Shown piece by piece: positions 45,073-56,084 of a stretch of 64,000 nt of DNA. The first letter of the stretch is position 1. Each line of letters begins with the position of its first letter. The DNA comes from Agriotes lineatus (taxonomy: Eukaryota; Arthropoda; Insecta; Coleoptera; Elateridae), in assembly GCA_940337035.1 (NCBI GenBank), contig CALNHX010005825.1, forward strand, positions 1-64,000. The letters are read 5' to 3'. Made by a program: the position numbers and the translations under genes. The notes under the pieces were generated by a model. It searched no databases and was not told where the DNA came from. It saw only the letters and a list, made by a program, of their open reading frames with translations.

Positions 45073-45171
45073 GTGGTGGCACTGCAAGTCTATGTCAAAT
45101 TCAAGGTTATCAGGTCCGGTTTTCAAAACCTAACCTGCTAACCTCGAATTTGACTTGACAGTGCCACCAAC
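45073..45171. repeat. Palindromic element (AACCTAACCTGCTAACC family), copy 2
   Basis: GTGGTGGCACTGCAAGTC...GGTTTTC pairs with AAAACCTAACC...TTGACAGTGCCACCAAC. The core word AACCTAACCTGCTAACCTCG is shared with the copies at 39.9 and 50.1 kb. Confidence 0.72.
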
Positions 45172-45273
45172 ATATTATTATAATGAAGTGTCAAATTAAA
45201 ATGGCAGAAAAATGGCTTCTCAGTAAAAATTATTAAATTATTTAGGAACTTATCTTCCCGAATTCACCGCGGC

Positions 45274-45420
45274 CAGTGATAAATCCTTATAATTTTGACA
45301 AATAATATCCCTCGAGTGCGTTACCTTTAAGAAATAACCCTCGGCTTAGCCTCGGGTTATTTCTAGGCAACGTACTTTCGGGTTGTTATTTGTCAAAATG
45401 ATTGTGGGTAATTATCACTG
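45274..45420. repeat. Hairpin element without the shared ends
   Basis: CAGTGATAA...ATTTTGACAAATAAT...AAATAACCC pairs with GGGTTATTT...ATTTGTCAAAAT...TTATCACTG around TCGGCTTAGCCTC. Same architecture and a CG-rich centre, but its outer ends do not match the 44397 family. Confidence 0.72.
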
Positions 45421-45636
45421 CCCTTGGTAAATTATAGCTGATACGCTCCCTAGTGCTGATTATTGACCCCGTAGATGGTGTCATAATTAGAAATAGAAAT
45501 GCAGGAAGCAAGCAATTTGAGTTTTTTGACATGATTAGATCAACTTTAAATCATAATTCGTATACAGGTTTTGTGTAATAATCTTAAAAATATAAACGCG
45601 GGCAACACACTTACATACCGATGGGGCCATAATTAT

Positions 45637-45855
45637 ATATAACAGCAATAAGATAACATGAACAACAAAATAGAATGCTTGAGTAAAGAGATGATCATAC
45701 AACAAAATTATTTTAGTAGGCACAATTAGTTGACTGATGTCATAATTAAAGTGAACGTCAAGGCTTCTCGAATATTTGCTACTATGTTTATCTCTTTCTT
45801 ACTCAAGCAATATGTGTTATTTTCTTGTTCATGTTATCTCATTGCTGTTATACCA
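45637..45855. mobile_element. Foldback element
   Basis: ATAACAGCAATAAGATAACA...AATGCTTGAGTAAAGAG is matched inverted by CTTTCTTACTCAAGC...CATGTTATCTCATTGCTG plus TTAT. Noncoding MITE-like sequence. Confidence 0.65.
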
Positions 45856-46376
45856 TGAGATAAAAAAAATGATTCTGAGCAGGCCTTGATATGTGTTATA
45901 CGTTTGGCAGTACTGAAGTGTATTGTCAGTCTATGTCAAATTCGAGATTGTGCATGGTGGAAGGTTGAGGGTTTAGGAACAACGGTATTGTTAGTAACAG
46001 GGATATTATAGGAAAGGTTTTTGCAGGGTGCACTAACCTGATTTTAAACTATGAACACGAGTGATTATACTTTTCACCTCAAACGAACACGAACTCAAAT
46101 TCTGGTTATAATGTAGTATGCCGATATGATATTACTTCTAGTAGGCAAATGTTTGTTGACAATCATATCGGGTGTAGATTTAACGAGATTTAACGTTATG
46201 TAGTACTAAGTCCATGCACTACAACGTCATTCTTATCATTTGGAATTTTCTGTAAGGGGCATGACTTCTGTCTACAATTCTGATTGCACCCCTTCATGGA
46301 TCAATTGGTTTAGATTTAATTTAGTTAAGTTTAGCTTGTATAATATGGTTTTATTTAAATATACAGTGAGAATAAT

Positions 46377-47169
46377 CGGTGGTCGGAATGTAAACTTTAA
46401 CGAACCGGAACGCTGTCGGGGGGGGGGGGGGCAGGCGAAACTGCGCGGAAAATAACAATAATGTTGATAAGAAAAAGTGTTTTTTTTCCCTCAATAGTCG
46501 ACATAAACCAGTTTACTTTAATATTTAATTTCAAAGTGAAGAAACCCTAATTACAAAAAAAAACAAGATCGGTATAAATAAAACAAAATAAAGTTTATTC
46601 ATTTCCTTCTAGAATAACTCAAAAATAGGCAATAAAATCAAAATAATTCAACAAAATTCAAAACTCTAAATATTGTAAGGTAACAGAACAGATAATACAT
46701 TATAGGTAATTAATAATAATATTGATGATAATAAAAACATAAACATTGGGTAAAGAGTTGAAAAAGATCCCATTTCTTGGTATCGAGTCTCCTTTTTGTG
46801 CTCTCTCTTTCTGCTGTTTATGTCAGACGCAGAATGAACAAAATAGGTAATGGAGGATGGAGGATAATGAGTAATGACTATCAAAGTACCAAGTCACAAG
46901 CTTTTGGGCAGTTTCTAGCTATTGCCGTATTGTGGGTTGTCATAATTAATGGGTTTCACGTGTGATTTTGATTCACATGGTTTCAAAAAGCAGGGCACTA
47001 GCGCAAAGAATTTCAGCATAAAAAACGTGGGTGTAATAATAAACGGAATGGTTTTTTTTGGTAAATTTTTCACGAAAAGGAACGGCTTTTGATAAAATTT
47101 TACGAGACAGAACGACTCTTGATAATATTTCACGAACCGGAACTCCGTTCCGGTACATTCCGACCACTG
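46377..47169. mobile_element. hAT-type MITE, 793 bp
   Basis: The inverted ends CGGTGGTCGGAATGTA and TACATTCCGACCACTG are flanked by a perfect 8-bp duplication AGAATAAT (46369-46376, 47170-47177). GAACCGGAAC occurs near both ends. A run of 14 G lies at 46418-46431. No transposase. Confidence 0.88.
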
Positions 47170-47378
47170 AGAATAATGTAAGACTGTACATGGCTGAATT
47201 ATGCAAAATTAGATATAGGAATTTAATAATGTTACCATGGTGTTTGTAAACAAAATAAGAACACAGTGACTACAGAAACTAATTGAAACTGAATTATTTC
47301 ATTGTAATTTCAAAACGGACAATTGTTACTAGCATGGGTAAATTGATTAATGCTAAAACAAAGTTGCCAATGTATAGT

Positions 47379-48074
47379 CAGCGTACATAAATCAAACAAG
47401 TAGAGACACTCACTGTCGGTTCCTTTGATGTCAAAATACCGATTTGGATGACCAAGAACGGCTCCTGGGGGTGTACTTTCCGATAGTACTAACAGATGGC
47501 CCCACTACTTGATCTCTAGATGTGATGTGCGATTTTGCCTGCGTATACAGTTAGGAACTAATCTGGCCTAAAATTTTCTTTGCATAATCTGTACGACGTT
47601 CACACTTCAAGTTCTTAATAACAAGTTTTCCTATCAATATTCACATGTAAGGGTCATTTTATCGAAACCTAAACAATTTCTTACATCCAACTGCTAAACT
47701 GCCAGTCATTCAAGTTAAGTTTATGAACAATGACCTATAAAAACCTGATTTATCTATCACACAAAGGAAATGTCACTTATCATTACAGCAAATATTAGAA
47801 ATGGCAACCGGCCATAATCATTTCTGCCATGGAAAATGGTTCCAAGCAATCCGCATTGACCTTCTGTATTTCCAGTCTATAATCTTAATATACAGGGTCT
47901 CAAATCATATCATGATTGGTAGCAGAGCTAGTAACTAGCTCTGATTGGTAGAACTTTGTGCTGCCATCTGATAGTAAAGCTTAGAAACACCCCCCCGAGT
48001 TACTGTCCCAGGCACTCTACACGGGTTTCAACATTTGGCATAAGTGTCTCTACTTGTTTGATGTATGTACGCTG
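47379..48074. mobile_element. TIR element, 696 bp
   Basis: The inverted ends CAGCGTACATAAATCAAACA and its complement (about 32 bases, ending AGAGACACT) are flanked by GTATAGT (47372-47378, 48075-48081). No transposase recognised. It follows the previous MITE by 200 bases. Confidence 0.82.
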
Positions 48075-48144
48075 GTATAGTCTTACATTATTCACACGGT
48101 ATAATTATTTGAGAGTTACTGAAATATTTTTTTTATTCTTTTCA

Positions 48145-48360
48145 GATCCAGCTCCACCCCATTTTTCATTCTGTGTCTTCAGCAGTTCAAAGGACGAACA
48201 CTACAGACTCCAGTTCTTCAAAATAGCAAATAACTACTATCAGCAACCATGTCCATTTACAAGCCTATTCAACAAGATGGAAAATCGAGAAACCTCTGTT
48301 TTGAATTTCTTTTTCGCATCACATCAGAGAGACAATAGTGCAGGATTAGTAAAAATTTGA
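48145..48360 (+). CDS. Candidate terminal exon of an unknown gene
   Basis: A strong acceptor-like tract (TTTTTTTTATTCTTTTCAG, ending 48146 or so) precedes 70 open codons ending in TGA at 48358-48360. The peptide (for example DEHYRLQFFKIANNYYQQPC, then SLFNKMENRETSVLNFFF) is of normal composition rather than repeat-derived. I do not recognise it. It could be the last exon of a host gene or of an old element. No donor or upstream exon was identified. Confidence 0.35.
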   Translation, partial: DPAPPHFSFCVFSSSKDEHYRLQFFKIANNYYQQPCPFTSLFNKMENRETSVLNFFFASHQRDNSAGLVKI

Positions 48361-48572
48361 TTATAGAAAAACTGCTTCTCAAAATTTTATCGTGTGGTTG
48401 AAGTGTCATCTTCGATTATTTTTGTTTCTCAAATCTGTTCATCACCAATTGGTGTGCAATGCATTTGGATTTTCTTCAATCATTTATATTGCTGCAACGT
48501 TTATAACCTTGACAGCTATTCACCACTTTCTGTAATTTGCTAGTTTGCTGTAGCTTTTGTGTTAGTGATAAG

Positions 48573-49695
48573 TAGGGCTCGGATGATATGTATTCAAAAT
48601 CACAAAATATGTAAATATAATATGGATCTAAAAACTGAAATATGGAAAAAATATGGAATAAAAAATAACAACTGTTATCAAGTAAAATACACTTTATTTT
48701 GACATAATGGTTTAAAATAAGGTATAAAAAATTAAAGTTACTTAGAATAAGTAAATTTATTCTGCTTCCATCTCTTTAGTTGAGTTGTTACAGTACACAA
48801 TAAGATGTGTTTTTAAATTTTCAAAATTAAAACTCCTGTTTGGTCGTAACAATGCTTTATATTGGCTCAAAGATCTTTCAACATCACAGGATGTGATTGG
48901 GGCAAACTTAAATTTGCACAACTCTGCAAGTGAATATGACTCGTCTGGGTTGCCATCTGGTGTTCCACACAAGATATTGTTAATGCTTTGTAACATCTGA
49001 TATCCTTTATTTTTTTTTTGTTCATGTTTGACTCCTTTGGGCCACAAAACAGTCGTAGCATCGTTAAACAGCTTTGCTGATGTTGCATTTGGAAAGTTCT
49101 TCGCACGCTAACGAAAAGGATTTGCTGGATTTATCTTCGCCTAGGCGTCCAATAATCACATTGTCTATACAACGGCCTTCAGCGTCCGTAGTCTTGTTAA
49201 TTGCAACCCATATAGGGCCATCTTGAATTTCTTCTCGAATCGACGCCAAACAATCCTCGTAAATATCACTTACGTATTTTTTTCTAAGTGTGGATTCATC
49301 TGCAATAGATTTGCCCAAGTAGTTTTCAAGAAAGCTTTTAAACGCAGGATTATTTACTTTCCACAAAGGTATGTCTGCACTCATCATGGCATTACATAAA
49401 TCTTTCGAGAAAGTAGAAGTTTGAGAGCCGCAGGCTATTGCTTCAGAAAAAAATTTTCCTTGTGGTATTTACCTTATGTTTTGCAGTTCCGTCTAGTTTT
49501 AGTACCGAAGATTGGAAATATGGACTAATGTGGTTTTCGTGTAAAAATATGGTCTCAACCTAAAAATATGGAAAAATATGGAAAATAGAAACTGCATTTT
49601 CTGGCTCCAAACATCATATTTTATGTAGAAAACCAAATAATGAATGAAAATGATTCAAATAAAAAATATGTGTTTACATATTAATCCGAGCCCTA
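48573..49695 (-). mobile_element. hAT element, internally deleted
   Basis: The inverted ends TAGGGCTCGGATGATATGTA and TACATATTAATCCGAGCCCTA are flanked by GTGATAAG and GTTATAAG, an 8-bp duplication with one mismatch (48565-48572, 49696-49703). It encloses a transposase pseudogene on the minus strand. Confidence 0.88.
48757..49450 (-). pseudogene. hAT transposase fragment
   Basis: The N-proximal part (about 49450-49070) has SADIPLWKVNNPAFKSFLEN, IADESTLRKKYV and PIWVAINKTTDAEGR, the region of the first catalytic aspartate in hAT enzymes related to CGG-repeat-binding proteins. It jumps, by an internal deletion and frame change near 49050, to the C-terminal dimerisation end (CKFKFAPITSCDVERSLSQY then FENLKTHLIVYCN), stopping at 48757. 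The middle catalytic part is lost. Confidence 0.82.
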
Positions 49696-49703
49696 GTTAT
49701 AAG

Positions 49704-50065
49704 GTTATTCTTATCACACTAACATTATGCAGCATTGCATTTTCGTATTTACATTTGGTAATAACTATTTCTGCATCGCTAAAATCTTCTGGCTTTATTC
49801 GTTCCTTTGGTTTTAGTTTTTTAACCATTCACAACAACAAATTTGGTGTTGAATGGGGCACAACACCCTTTCCCGTTGTTTATTTTTCATGCTGTGCATT
49901 GTCCAGTTGCTGTGCAACCTGTTGCTTCCTCTATTCGATCGCATTCCAGACACAATCTGGATGTGGAAAGTTATATATAAGTAATTGTAGTGTAATGTAT
50001 CATTTTTAAAAACTACACATATACAAACTGTGGCAGGTAAGAATTTAAGCAAATGCAGCGAAGAG
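49704..50065. other. No gene recognised
   Basis: Open frames occur on both strands (49644-50009 plus, 49813-50052 minus), Cys-rich in places. They share no domain I recognise and overlap each other, so neither is called. Confidence 0.35.
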
Positions 50066-50261
50066 ATTAAAATTTAGATCCGAGAGATATGGCTTTGTTG
50101 CTGTCTTGATGAGTGTCAAAATGAAATTCGAGGTTAGCAGGTTAGGTTTTGCGTCAGTTCGTGTCAAAACTGACGCAAAACCTAACCTGCTAACCTCGAA
50201 TTTGATTTTGACACTCATCAAGACGGCAACAAAGCCATATCTCTCTGATCTAAATTTTAAT
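50066..50261. repeat. 196-bp near-perfect palindrome (AACCTAACCTGCTAACC family), copy 3
   Basis: ATTAAAATTTAGATC...GATATGGCTTTGTTGC...GATGAGTGTCAAAATG...AGGTTAGGTTTTG pairs base for base, with few mismatches, with the right half ending AAATTTTAAT. The arms are about 90 bases with a loop near TTCGTGTCAAAA. The inner half is shared with copies at 39.9 and 45.1 kb; the outer half is not. Confidence 0.85.
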
Positions 50262-50620
50262 AAAATCAAATTAATAATCAACTGACCGCTGACATTTGTA
50301 ACTTGGGTTGCAGATTTTGCTCTATCTTGAATTTGAATGAACTATAGTATACAAGTGACAATTAAAGAACGTGGTACCGTAAAACGGGGTTACTTTGCAC
50401 CGAAAATTAGAGTTTTTTACCAAAAAATTCCATATTCTTATATTATAGCCAGTTAAAAATATGGCATATGTTTAACACAAAAGTAGAACCTTTAAAGACT
50501 TGTTTCCAGAAGTTTTACTGTTCTATGTTAATTTTGTAATTTTTTAGAATTTTGTAAAAGTGGTGCAAAGTTTCCTATAGGGAAGGATACTTTGCACCAC
50601 ATTCAGAATACCACCTTTAA

Positions 50621-51779
50621 CCCTACAGCGGGCGCGTGAAATAATTGGGATTCAGAAGGCGCGTCCGTCTTGTAGACCGAAATCATAAAAGCTGGATTTC
50701 TTGTTATGTTCATGTGCTGGGTAGAAGAAAATAAACAAATAATGGTTTTTATTAATACTCACTTTATGAATTCATGACAAAAAATACAGATTAGAACACT
50801 AGAAACACTAGAAACTAGAAACTATAAACTTAACCTACCCTATTTTTTTATAAATATTATATGATAAAGTTATGATCATAAAAACTGTTTACACAAGTAA
50901 AGAAGATTTATATAAGAAAACTATAAACTTAATTTTAGTAATTTTCGAAACATTCACTACAAATGACTTCTATATGCTCTAAACATAAAAACTTAAAACA
51001 TTTGCGGCAGTAAAAGCGGGTTTTTCTGCTTTTCTTTGAGCTACATACCATACACCTTCCTGTTTGACCTTCTGGTGGGGTTCCAGTGTTTCCCGGGCCA
51101 GTATTTGTCCCAGATATTTCTTGCAATCTATCCCTCAAGGTTCTTGGAATATTGAGAATGGTCGCTCTGACACCTAAGTGCGGACGTATTAGGTCAATAG
51201 CCAGACTTTGCAAAAACTTACGTCTTTTGAGAGTTGTATTGGGAAAATTTGAGCAGTAAGCCACAAATGAATTTATTCCAGCTAGGTTGAGGATAGAATA
51301 AAATACAATCATGGGCCATCTCCTAGTGTTGCGCGCAACATTGTAATTGGCGCATAGTGTATCGACAGTGTCCACGCCGCCCTTTGTTGCGTTGTAATCC
51401 AGAATAATTTCTGGTTTCCAGATTTTACATCCATGTTGCCATCGTGATGTAGCGAAGAAATTAGTACAACATTTTTCTTTCTTTTGGGGATATAGGACAC
51501 AATGGTGCCATTTTTTGTGAACCCGAACATGCTTGCTCCGACTGGATGAGTTGGATTGGAAAATTCAAGGGGGAGCTCCCTTTTATTTTTCCGAATTGTT
51601 CCTATTACTGTAAGTTTGAATTCTTTTAGTAAAGTATCAACAAGGGACACACTTGTGAACCAGTTATCTATTGTGAGATTTCTGCCGGATCCCTTTATTA
51701 CGTCACAAAGTCTCAATACTACAGCATCTGGGCTGTTGCTAACTTTGTATGGCCCGGAGAAATTAGCCCCATAAAAAAT
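50621..51779 (-). pseudogene. piggyBac transposase C-terminal half inside the pogo element
   Basis: On the left, TTAA (50617-50620) is followed by CCCTACAGCGGGCGCG, a piggyBac-style terminus. The minus-strand frames 51779-51309 and 51375-50935 (one frameshift) give SGRNLTIDNWFTSVSLVD (second catalytic aspartate), the region of the third (MDTVDTLCANYNVARNT) and RRWPMIVFYSILNLAGINSF. They end in the Cys-rich domain (CMVCSSKKSRKTRFYCRKC). The N-terminal half and right terminus are missing: at 51780 pogo sequence resumes without a TTAA. Confidence 0.88.
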
Positions 51780-52743
51780 CTAATTCTGGAATAGAGAAAA
51801 GACTACGCCGACGTCGCCGACTAATTTGTTTTGGAGTTTGGATATTTCCAATGATATCTGTCCAGCTGTATTGCAAATTATCTTCTCTCTCTGGCCACTT
51901 CTAAAGTCTTCCACATTTCTGCATTGAGGATACAGTAGCTCCAGTTTTGGTAATGTGGATGATTTTTCCAGGGAAGAAGTCTCCTTCGTATGTAAAAACA
52001 ACAAATTCTCCCACTTCTTTCTTGACAGGATTCCATTTAGGACCAGATTTGCTGTTTTCATGACAGTTTTTCTCTTCCAGATGACTTAAGTGTTCTTCAT
52101 ACACACTGGATGATTCCTTATAAGGCACATCATCGTCATTATTTTCGGAATTTGAGGAATCGGAACCATAAACTTCTTTTTTTTTGTTTTTTTGCCTTCT
52201 GCTGATTTTTTTTTAAATGGGACGCCTGATGTTGAAGGGACGTCTGATGTTGAGGGAACGCCTGATGTTGAGGGCTCTTGAAGGTCTTCATAGGTAATGG
52301 AATTGCCTGGAACCACATTTACTTTTTTCCTTTTTTTCTTGATGCCATCTATTCCTGTTATTTCCTTTCTTTTATTTTCTAAAAATTTCTGGAAACTTCC
52401 TTCAATAGAATTTCTTTCGGCTTCGTCAATTTCTCTGCTCGAAAATGTTTTTTTCTACGGTCACCTCTAAAACCGACTATTAAAAGCTCACTGTCAATGC
52501 GAAAAGTTAGCGATTCACACATTTTTTTCCTAGTAACCATTTTAACATCGCAACCACGTAAACAATGTCTTAATGAAATAAACGCGTCACTTCATTTTAC
52601 TTTACGCATCGCCATGGCTAACCTGATTATTATTGTAATTCGTAATTTTTCTGGAACTGGCTAAAATTATTGACAATTGCATCACGGCGCGTCCATCATC
52701 ACGCAACAGTTTTATTGAGTTTGAGAGTTTTTGTGAAGTTGAA

Positions 52744-52924
52744 GATGGAATCTGAAGATAATTGCACCCCGCCTGAAGTATTTGAAGCGGCCCAGACAGC
52801 AACCAATGAGTTGTTGCCGGTCAAATCGCGCGGCCTTTATGAACGGCGGTACAACGACTTCATCAAATGGTGTGAATCGAAATTTCAATTATTTAACAAT
52901 TTTGTCATTTATTTAGGACCGTAG
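52744..52924 (+). pseudogene. Tyrosine-recombinase-like (Crypton-type) N-terminal fragment
   Basis: From ATG 52744 the plus strand encodes MESEDNCTPPEVFEAAQTAT then LLPVKSRGLYERRYNDFIKW, like the SAM-like N-terminal part of tyrosine-recombinase-related proteins common in arthropod genomes. It diverges after WCESK and stops at 52924, just where the hairpin element begins. No catalytic R-H-R-Y part is present. It sits, in opposite orientation, inside the pogo gene. Confidence 0.45.
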
Positions 52925-53064
52925 AAAAAATGTTGTATGCATTTCGAGTGTAAAGAGCCATTTTGGTATTCGGTTGCTTTTTCGTGCCTCGCTACCGCTC
53001 GGCACGAAACTCGCATCCTCATACCAAAATGGCTCTCTTTACACACTAAATACATAAATATCTA
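52920..53064 (+). repeat. Hairpin element copy 7
   Basis: The left end CCGTAGAAAAAATGTTGTATGC and right end TACATAAATATCTATT match the 44397 copy. The arms GTGTAAAGAGCCATTTTGGTAT and ATACCAAAATGGCTCTCTTTACAC pair around CGTGCCTCGCTACCGCTCGGCACG. TTAACAATT occurs on both sides (52893-52901, 53065-53073) but is not flush on the left. Arms unrelated to other copies. Confidence 0.72.
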
Positions 53065-54785
53065 TTAACAATTCATTAACATTAGGTGGCTGTATACCAC
53101 ATTTCTTAAAACTTGCTTTTAAATTTGCACACTGATTCGATTTAAGAGCATTTATTAAATCGTTAAGCAAAGCAGGAAAGTCTTGTTTTTGGAGAGTGGC
53201 ATTTTTTATTCCACTGGATGTGTTTTTGTAGGCTGATAAAATTTGTCTCCATGCACATTTCATAGGACGGAAAAATGCGACGTCCAGGGGCTGGGTGAGG
53301 TGAGTACTATTTGGGGGAAGGCATACAAAAGCTATATCATTCTCCTGACATTCTTAGATGACTTTCAAAGATACATAGGACGAGAGATTATCTCCTATGA
53401 GTACAGTTTACCCTTCCAATTTCTTCAATTTAGGTAACATTAGAGAAAAAAACCATTCCTTAAACGTTAGTCCATCAAACCAACCACTAGTTGTGGTACT
53501 GTAACGAGTACCTTTAGGACCACCTTCTGCCCATGTAGACCACATTCGGTTGGCACGGTAAACTACAAAAGGTGGGAGTAGCTCTCCAGCAGCGCTACCA
53601 GCCATCATTAATGATATGCTTGTCTTAGAACTGTTACAAATTTTGGTGGGGTATTTGGTGCCACGCTTTACCACACATTTTGTTGTGCCCGGGTCATCCG
53701 TCAGATTGGTTTCGTCATAGTTCCAGATATTTTCTGGGGGTACATTTTCAACAACAGCAGAGAGATTATCAATATATTCTTTGAAAATATCTTCACTGAT
53801 TGCTGCACGACTTTTCTTTATCGATACGAATCGGACGGATAATTCTGGATGGCGTGCCACAAATGATCTGACCCAATCCTTGCCCGGGACATGATCTCTA
53901 AATATTCCTACTACCCTTCCAACTTTTCTTAAATGATCCCTGACAATATATCTTATATCCTGCTGGTCCAATGGAAACCCAAAATTGCTCATCGCAATGA
54001 AGCAGGATACAAAAGCTTTTTCTTCTTCGTTTGTAAAAATTAAAGGTTTACCAGGCCGCATAGTGTGGCAATTTTTAAGTTTGTAGTTAAGAGTCCTACG
54101 GGGAATGTTGTAGTTTTTTGCAGCTTCCTTTGGCTTAATCTACCAGATCTGATTGCCTCTAAGCAGTCATTTAACTTGTCGTTGGTGTAATCAGTATATC
54201 GCCTAGAACCAACAGCTCTCGAGTATTTATTGGGCATGTCTGAAATAAAAAGGGAGTAATTTCTAATGGATTAACGTATTTATTAAGCAAAATAGCTTTA
54301 AAAAATAATTTGGGAGATTCAGGTAGCAAAAATTAACAGAGGGTAACTTTGCAACACTTTCCACCCGTGGTGCAAAGTAACTCGAGGTTGCCATTCCAAT
54401 CGTAGCGCGCAATCTAAAAATTTATTATACATTTCCCACATGAAAAAAACGAATTCCAATTACTGATTCCATTAGTCAAATATATTTATAACAATTTATG
54501 CACATTCACTTACCTATTATCAACAGTCCAACAGGTGTTTACCTAGAATTAATCCGGACAATAAATTTTCATAAACTGCAATGTCAACGTGCACAGGCTT
54601 GTAAACAAATAATAAAGAAATCGAGTAGCACAATGCCTAGTGAATTTCATGCACACATATACCATCTTTCAAATATACTTGAAACTAAAATATTACAGAT
54701 CACTATTTTTCTGCTGTAGGGCGCCAAAACAAAAATTCAAATTGGTGCAAAGTTATACCCTAAGGTGCAAGTTTTACGGTACAAT

Positions 54786-55211
54786 ACATATATCTGTATT
54801 ATCGAACGGTGTTGGTATATACCGGCCTGTAGCGCTCCAATTATCGTAAATGCCCATTATTATTTATTGAATTGTTTACTTACTACTAAGTTCGTTGTAA
54901 ACGAAAATATTGCCATCATCATCGAAAAGAACATGGTTATTATTGTCTACAACAGCTTGAAAACGCTGAAGACTCATGTTTGCCACAGTTTATAACTTTA
55001 TAGTTCATCTTCAAATTGCAAACAAAACAAAAATTGAGGTTATGTATTGAACCAACCCGCATGTATCGGCTAGGGGGATCGATCCACGAGCTGTGTATCC
55101 GGTAGATGTACCGGACACATAACCCTGTAGTAACGAACGCGGTTCGGTAGATTACTTATCTGTATTTTCGAACGCATGCGGTATATAGCGGTGTGGAGCG
55201 CTCCAATTATC
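54786..55211. repeat. Direct repeat pair next to the pogo element
   Basis: TATCTGTATT-TCGAACG ... GCGCTCCAATTATC occurs at 54791-54846 and again at 55157-55211. The region between is unassigned. Confidence 0.65.
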
Positions 55212-55377
55212 AAAACGCCTAATATCTAGAATAATATTAATTACGACTAACATAACCCTACTTTTAAAAAAGCACCGCTAACCTGATAGACTTTGCCTTT
55301 TCTTGTTAGGTGACGTTTCTTTGTCGTTTCCTAGTACCTCTGTCGCTTCCAGCTTCACCTATACTCCATTCACCATG

Positions 55378-55971
55378 GTCCCGGATTGTCAAAAATGACT
55401 TTTTATGGTAGCACTGTTGAATTTCGATTGGTTTTTTTGTTACTACTAGGTTGGACAACGCAAAAGCGTAATTTTGAAAATTTGCGTTTTTGTTACCTGG
55501 AAACTTTTATTTATTTATAGTTTTGACATTAGTAGCTCAATTAATTGTTTCTAGTTACCCATAGCTTGACTTAAAAGTACCGGGTGGCCATAAATATCTG
55601 AGATCCCGGTAGCCATGGAATTAGCTACTTATAAATGTTGGTTAGCATTATATTTCAATTATAATAAGTATTGGTATCTAATGTAATAAAATGCAAGGTT
55701 ATTGACACCATTTCTTAAATACGACTTGATTATAAAAATCTCCTGTTCTAACTCCATTACTTATTGCAATCTGTAATAATTTTTGACAGATAGGAATTTT
55801 AGTTGTGGTGACATTAATGACATTTAGTTTAATTAGATTCATCACTTTAATAAAGCGGTGTTGATTCCAAAGGTAATGTGATATCAGATATTTATGGCCA
55901 CCCGGTATTAACCATGATATAAAGGATTGTTTTTAATTGGATTTTGACATTGTCAATCCGGGACTATAGTA
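55378..55971. mobile_element. Outer foldback element (GTCCCGGATTG ends)
   Basis: GTCCCGGATTGTCAA at 55378 is inverted at about 55957-55971 (TTGTCAATCCGGGAC). The 55581-55905 MITE is nested inside. Target site not determined. Confidence 0.5.
55581..55905. mobile_element. 325-bp MITE with TA target
   Basis: The perfect inverted ends CCGGGTGGCCATAAATATCT and complement (22 bases, through GA) are flanked by TA (55579-55580, 55906-55907), as in mariner-type MITEs. Confidence 0.85.
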
Positions 55972-56084
55972 AATAGAGTATACAATCACCTCACCACCTC
56001 CAAGTTCCATTGTTAGAGAAACAATTACATTTACAAGACAAAAAAGATCCTAGCACAGACACACCCACAGCACTTGCAGTGGAA

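Larger units (their letters stand above)
51780..54238 (-). pseudogene. pogo/Tigger-like transposase, interrupted
   Basis: It begins at 54238 with a psq-type HTH (RRYTDYTNDKLNDCLEAIRS) and a frameshift near 54120. The open part 54061-53408 holds a CENP-B-like HTH and the first aspartate (NIWNYDETNLTDDPG). A TAA lies near 53356. The second and third aspartates follow (LIGDNLSSY and THLTQPLDVAFF, about 53255-53395), then FKKCGIQPPNVNELL to 53067. Here a foreign 0.6 kb segment intervenes. The acidic C-terminal tail resumes at about 52440 (EDLQEPSTSGVPS) and ends with the VGEFVVFTYEGDFFPGKI module at about 51800. All three catalytic aspartates can be seen, but stops and shifts make it inactive. 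Confidence 0.82.
50377..54779 (-). mobile_element. pogo-type element with nested insertions
   Basis: The ends CCGTAAAACGGGGTTACTTT and GGTGCAAGTTTTACGG are inverted and flanked by TA (50375-50376, 54780-54781). GGTGCAAAGT motifs recur just inside both ends. The minus strand encodes a pogo/Tigger-type transposase. The 4.4 kb length is due to a piggyBac fragment (50621-51779) and a 0.6 kb insertion around 52455-53066. Confidence 0.87.

Noticed and set aside
49644..50052. Overlapping Cys-containing frames on both strands
   Set aside because: No recognisable family and no start or splice context favouring either.
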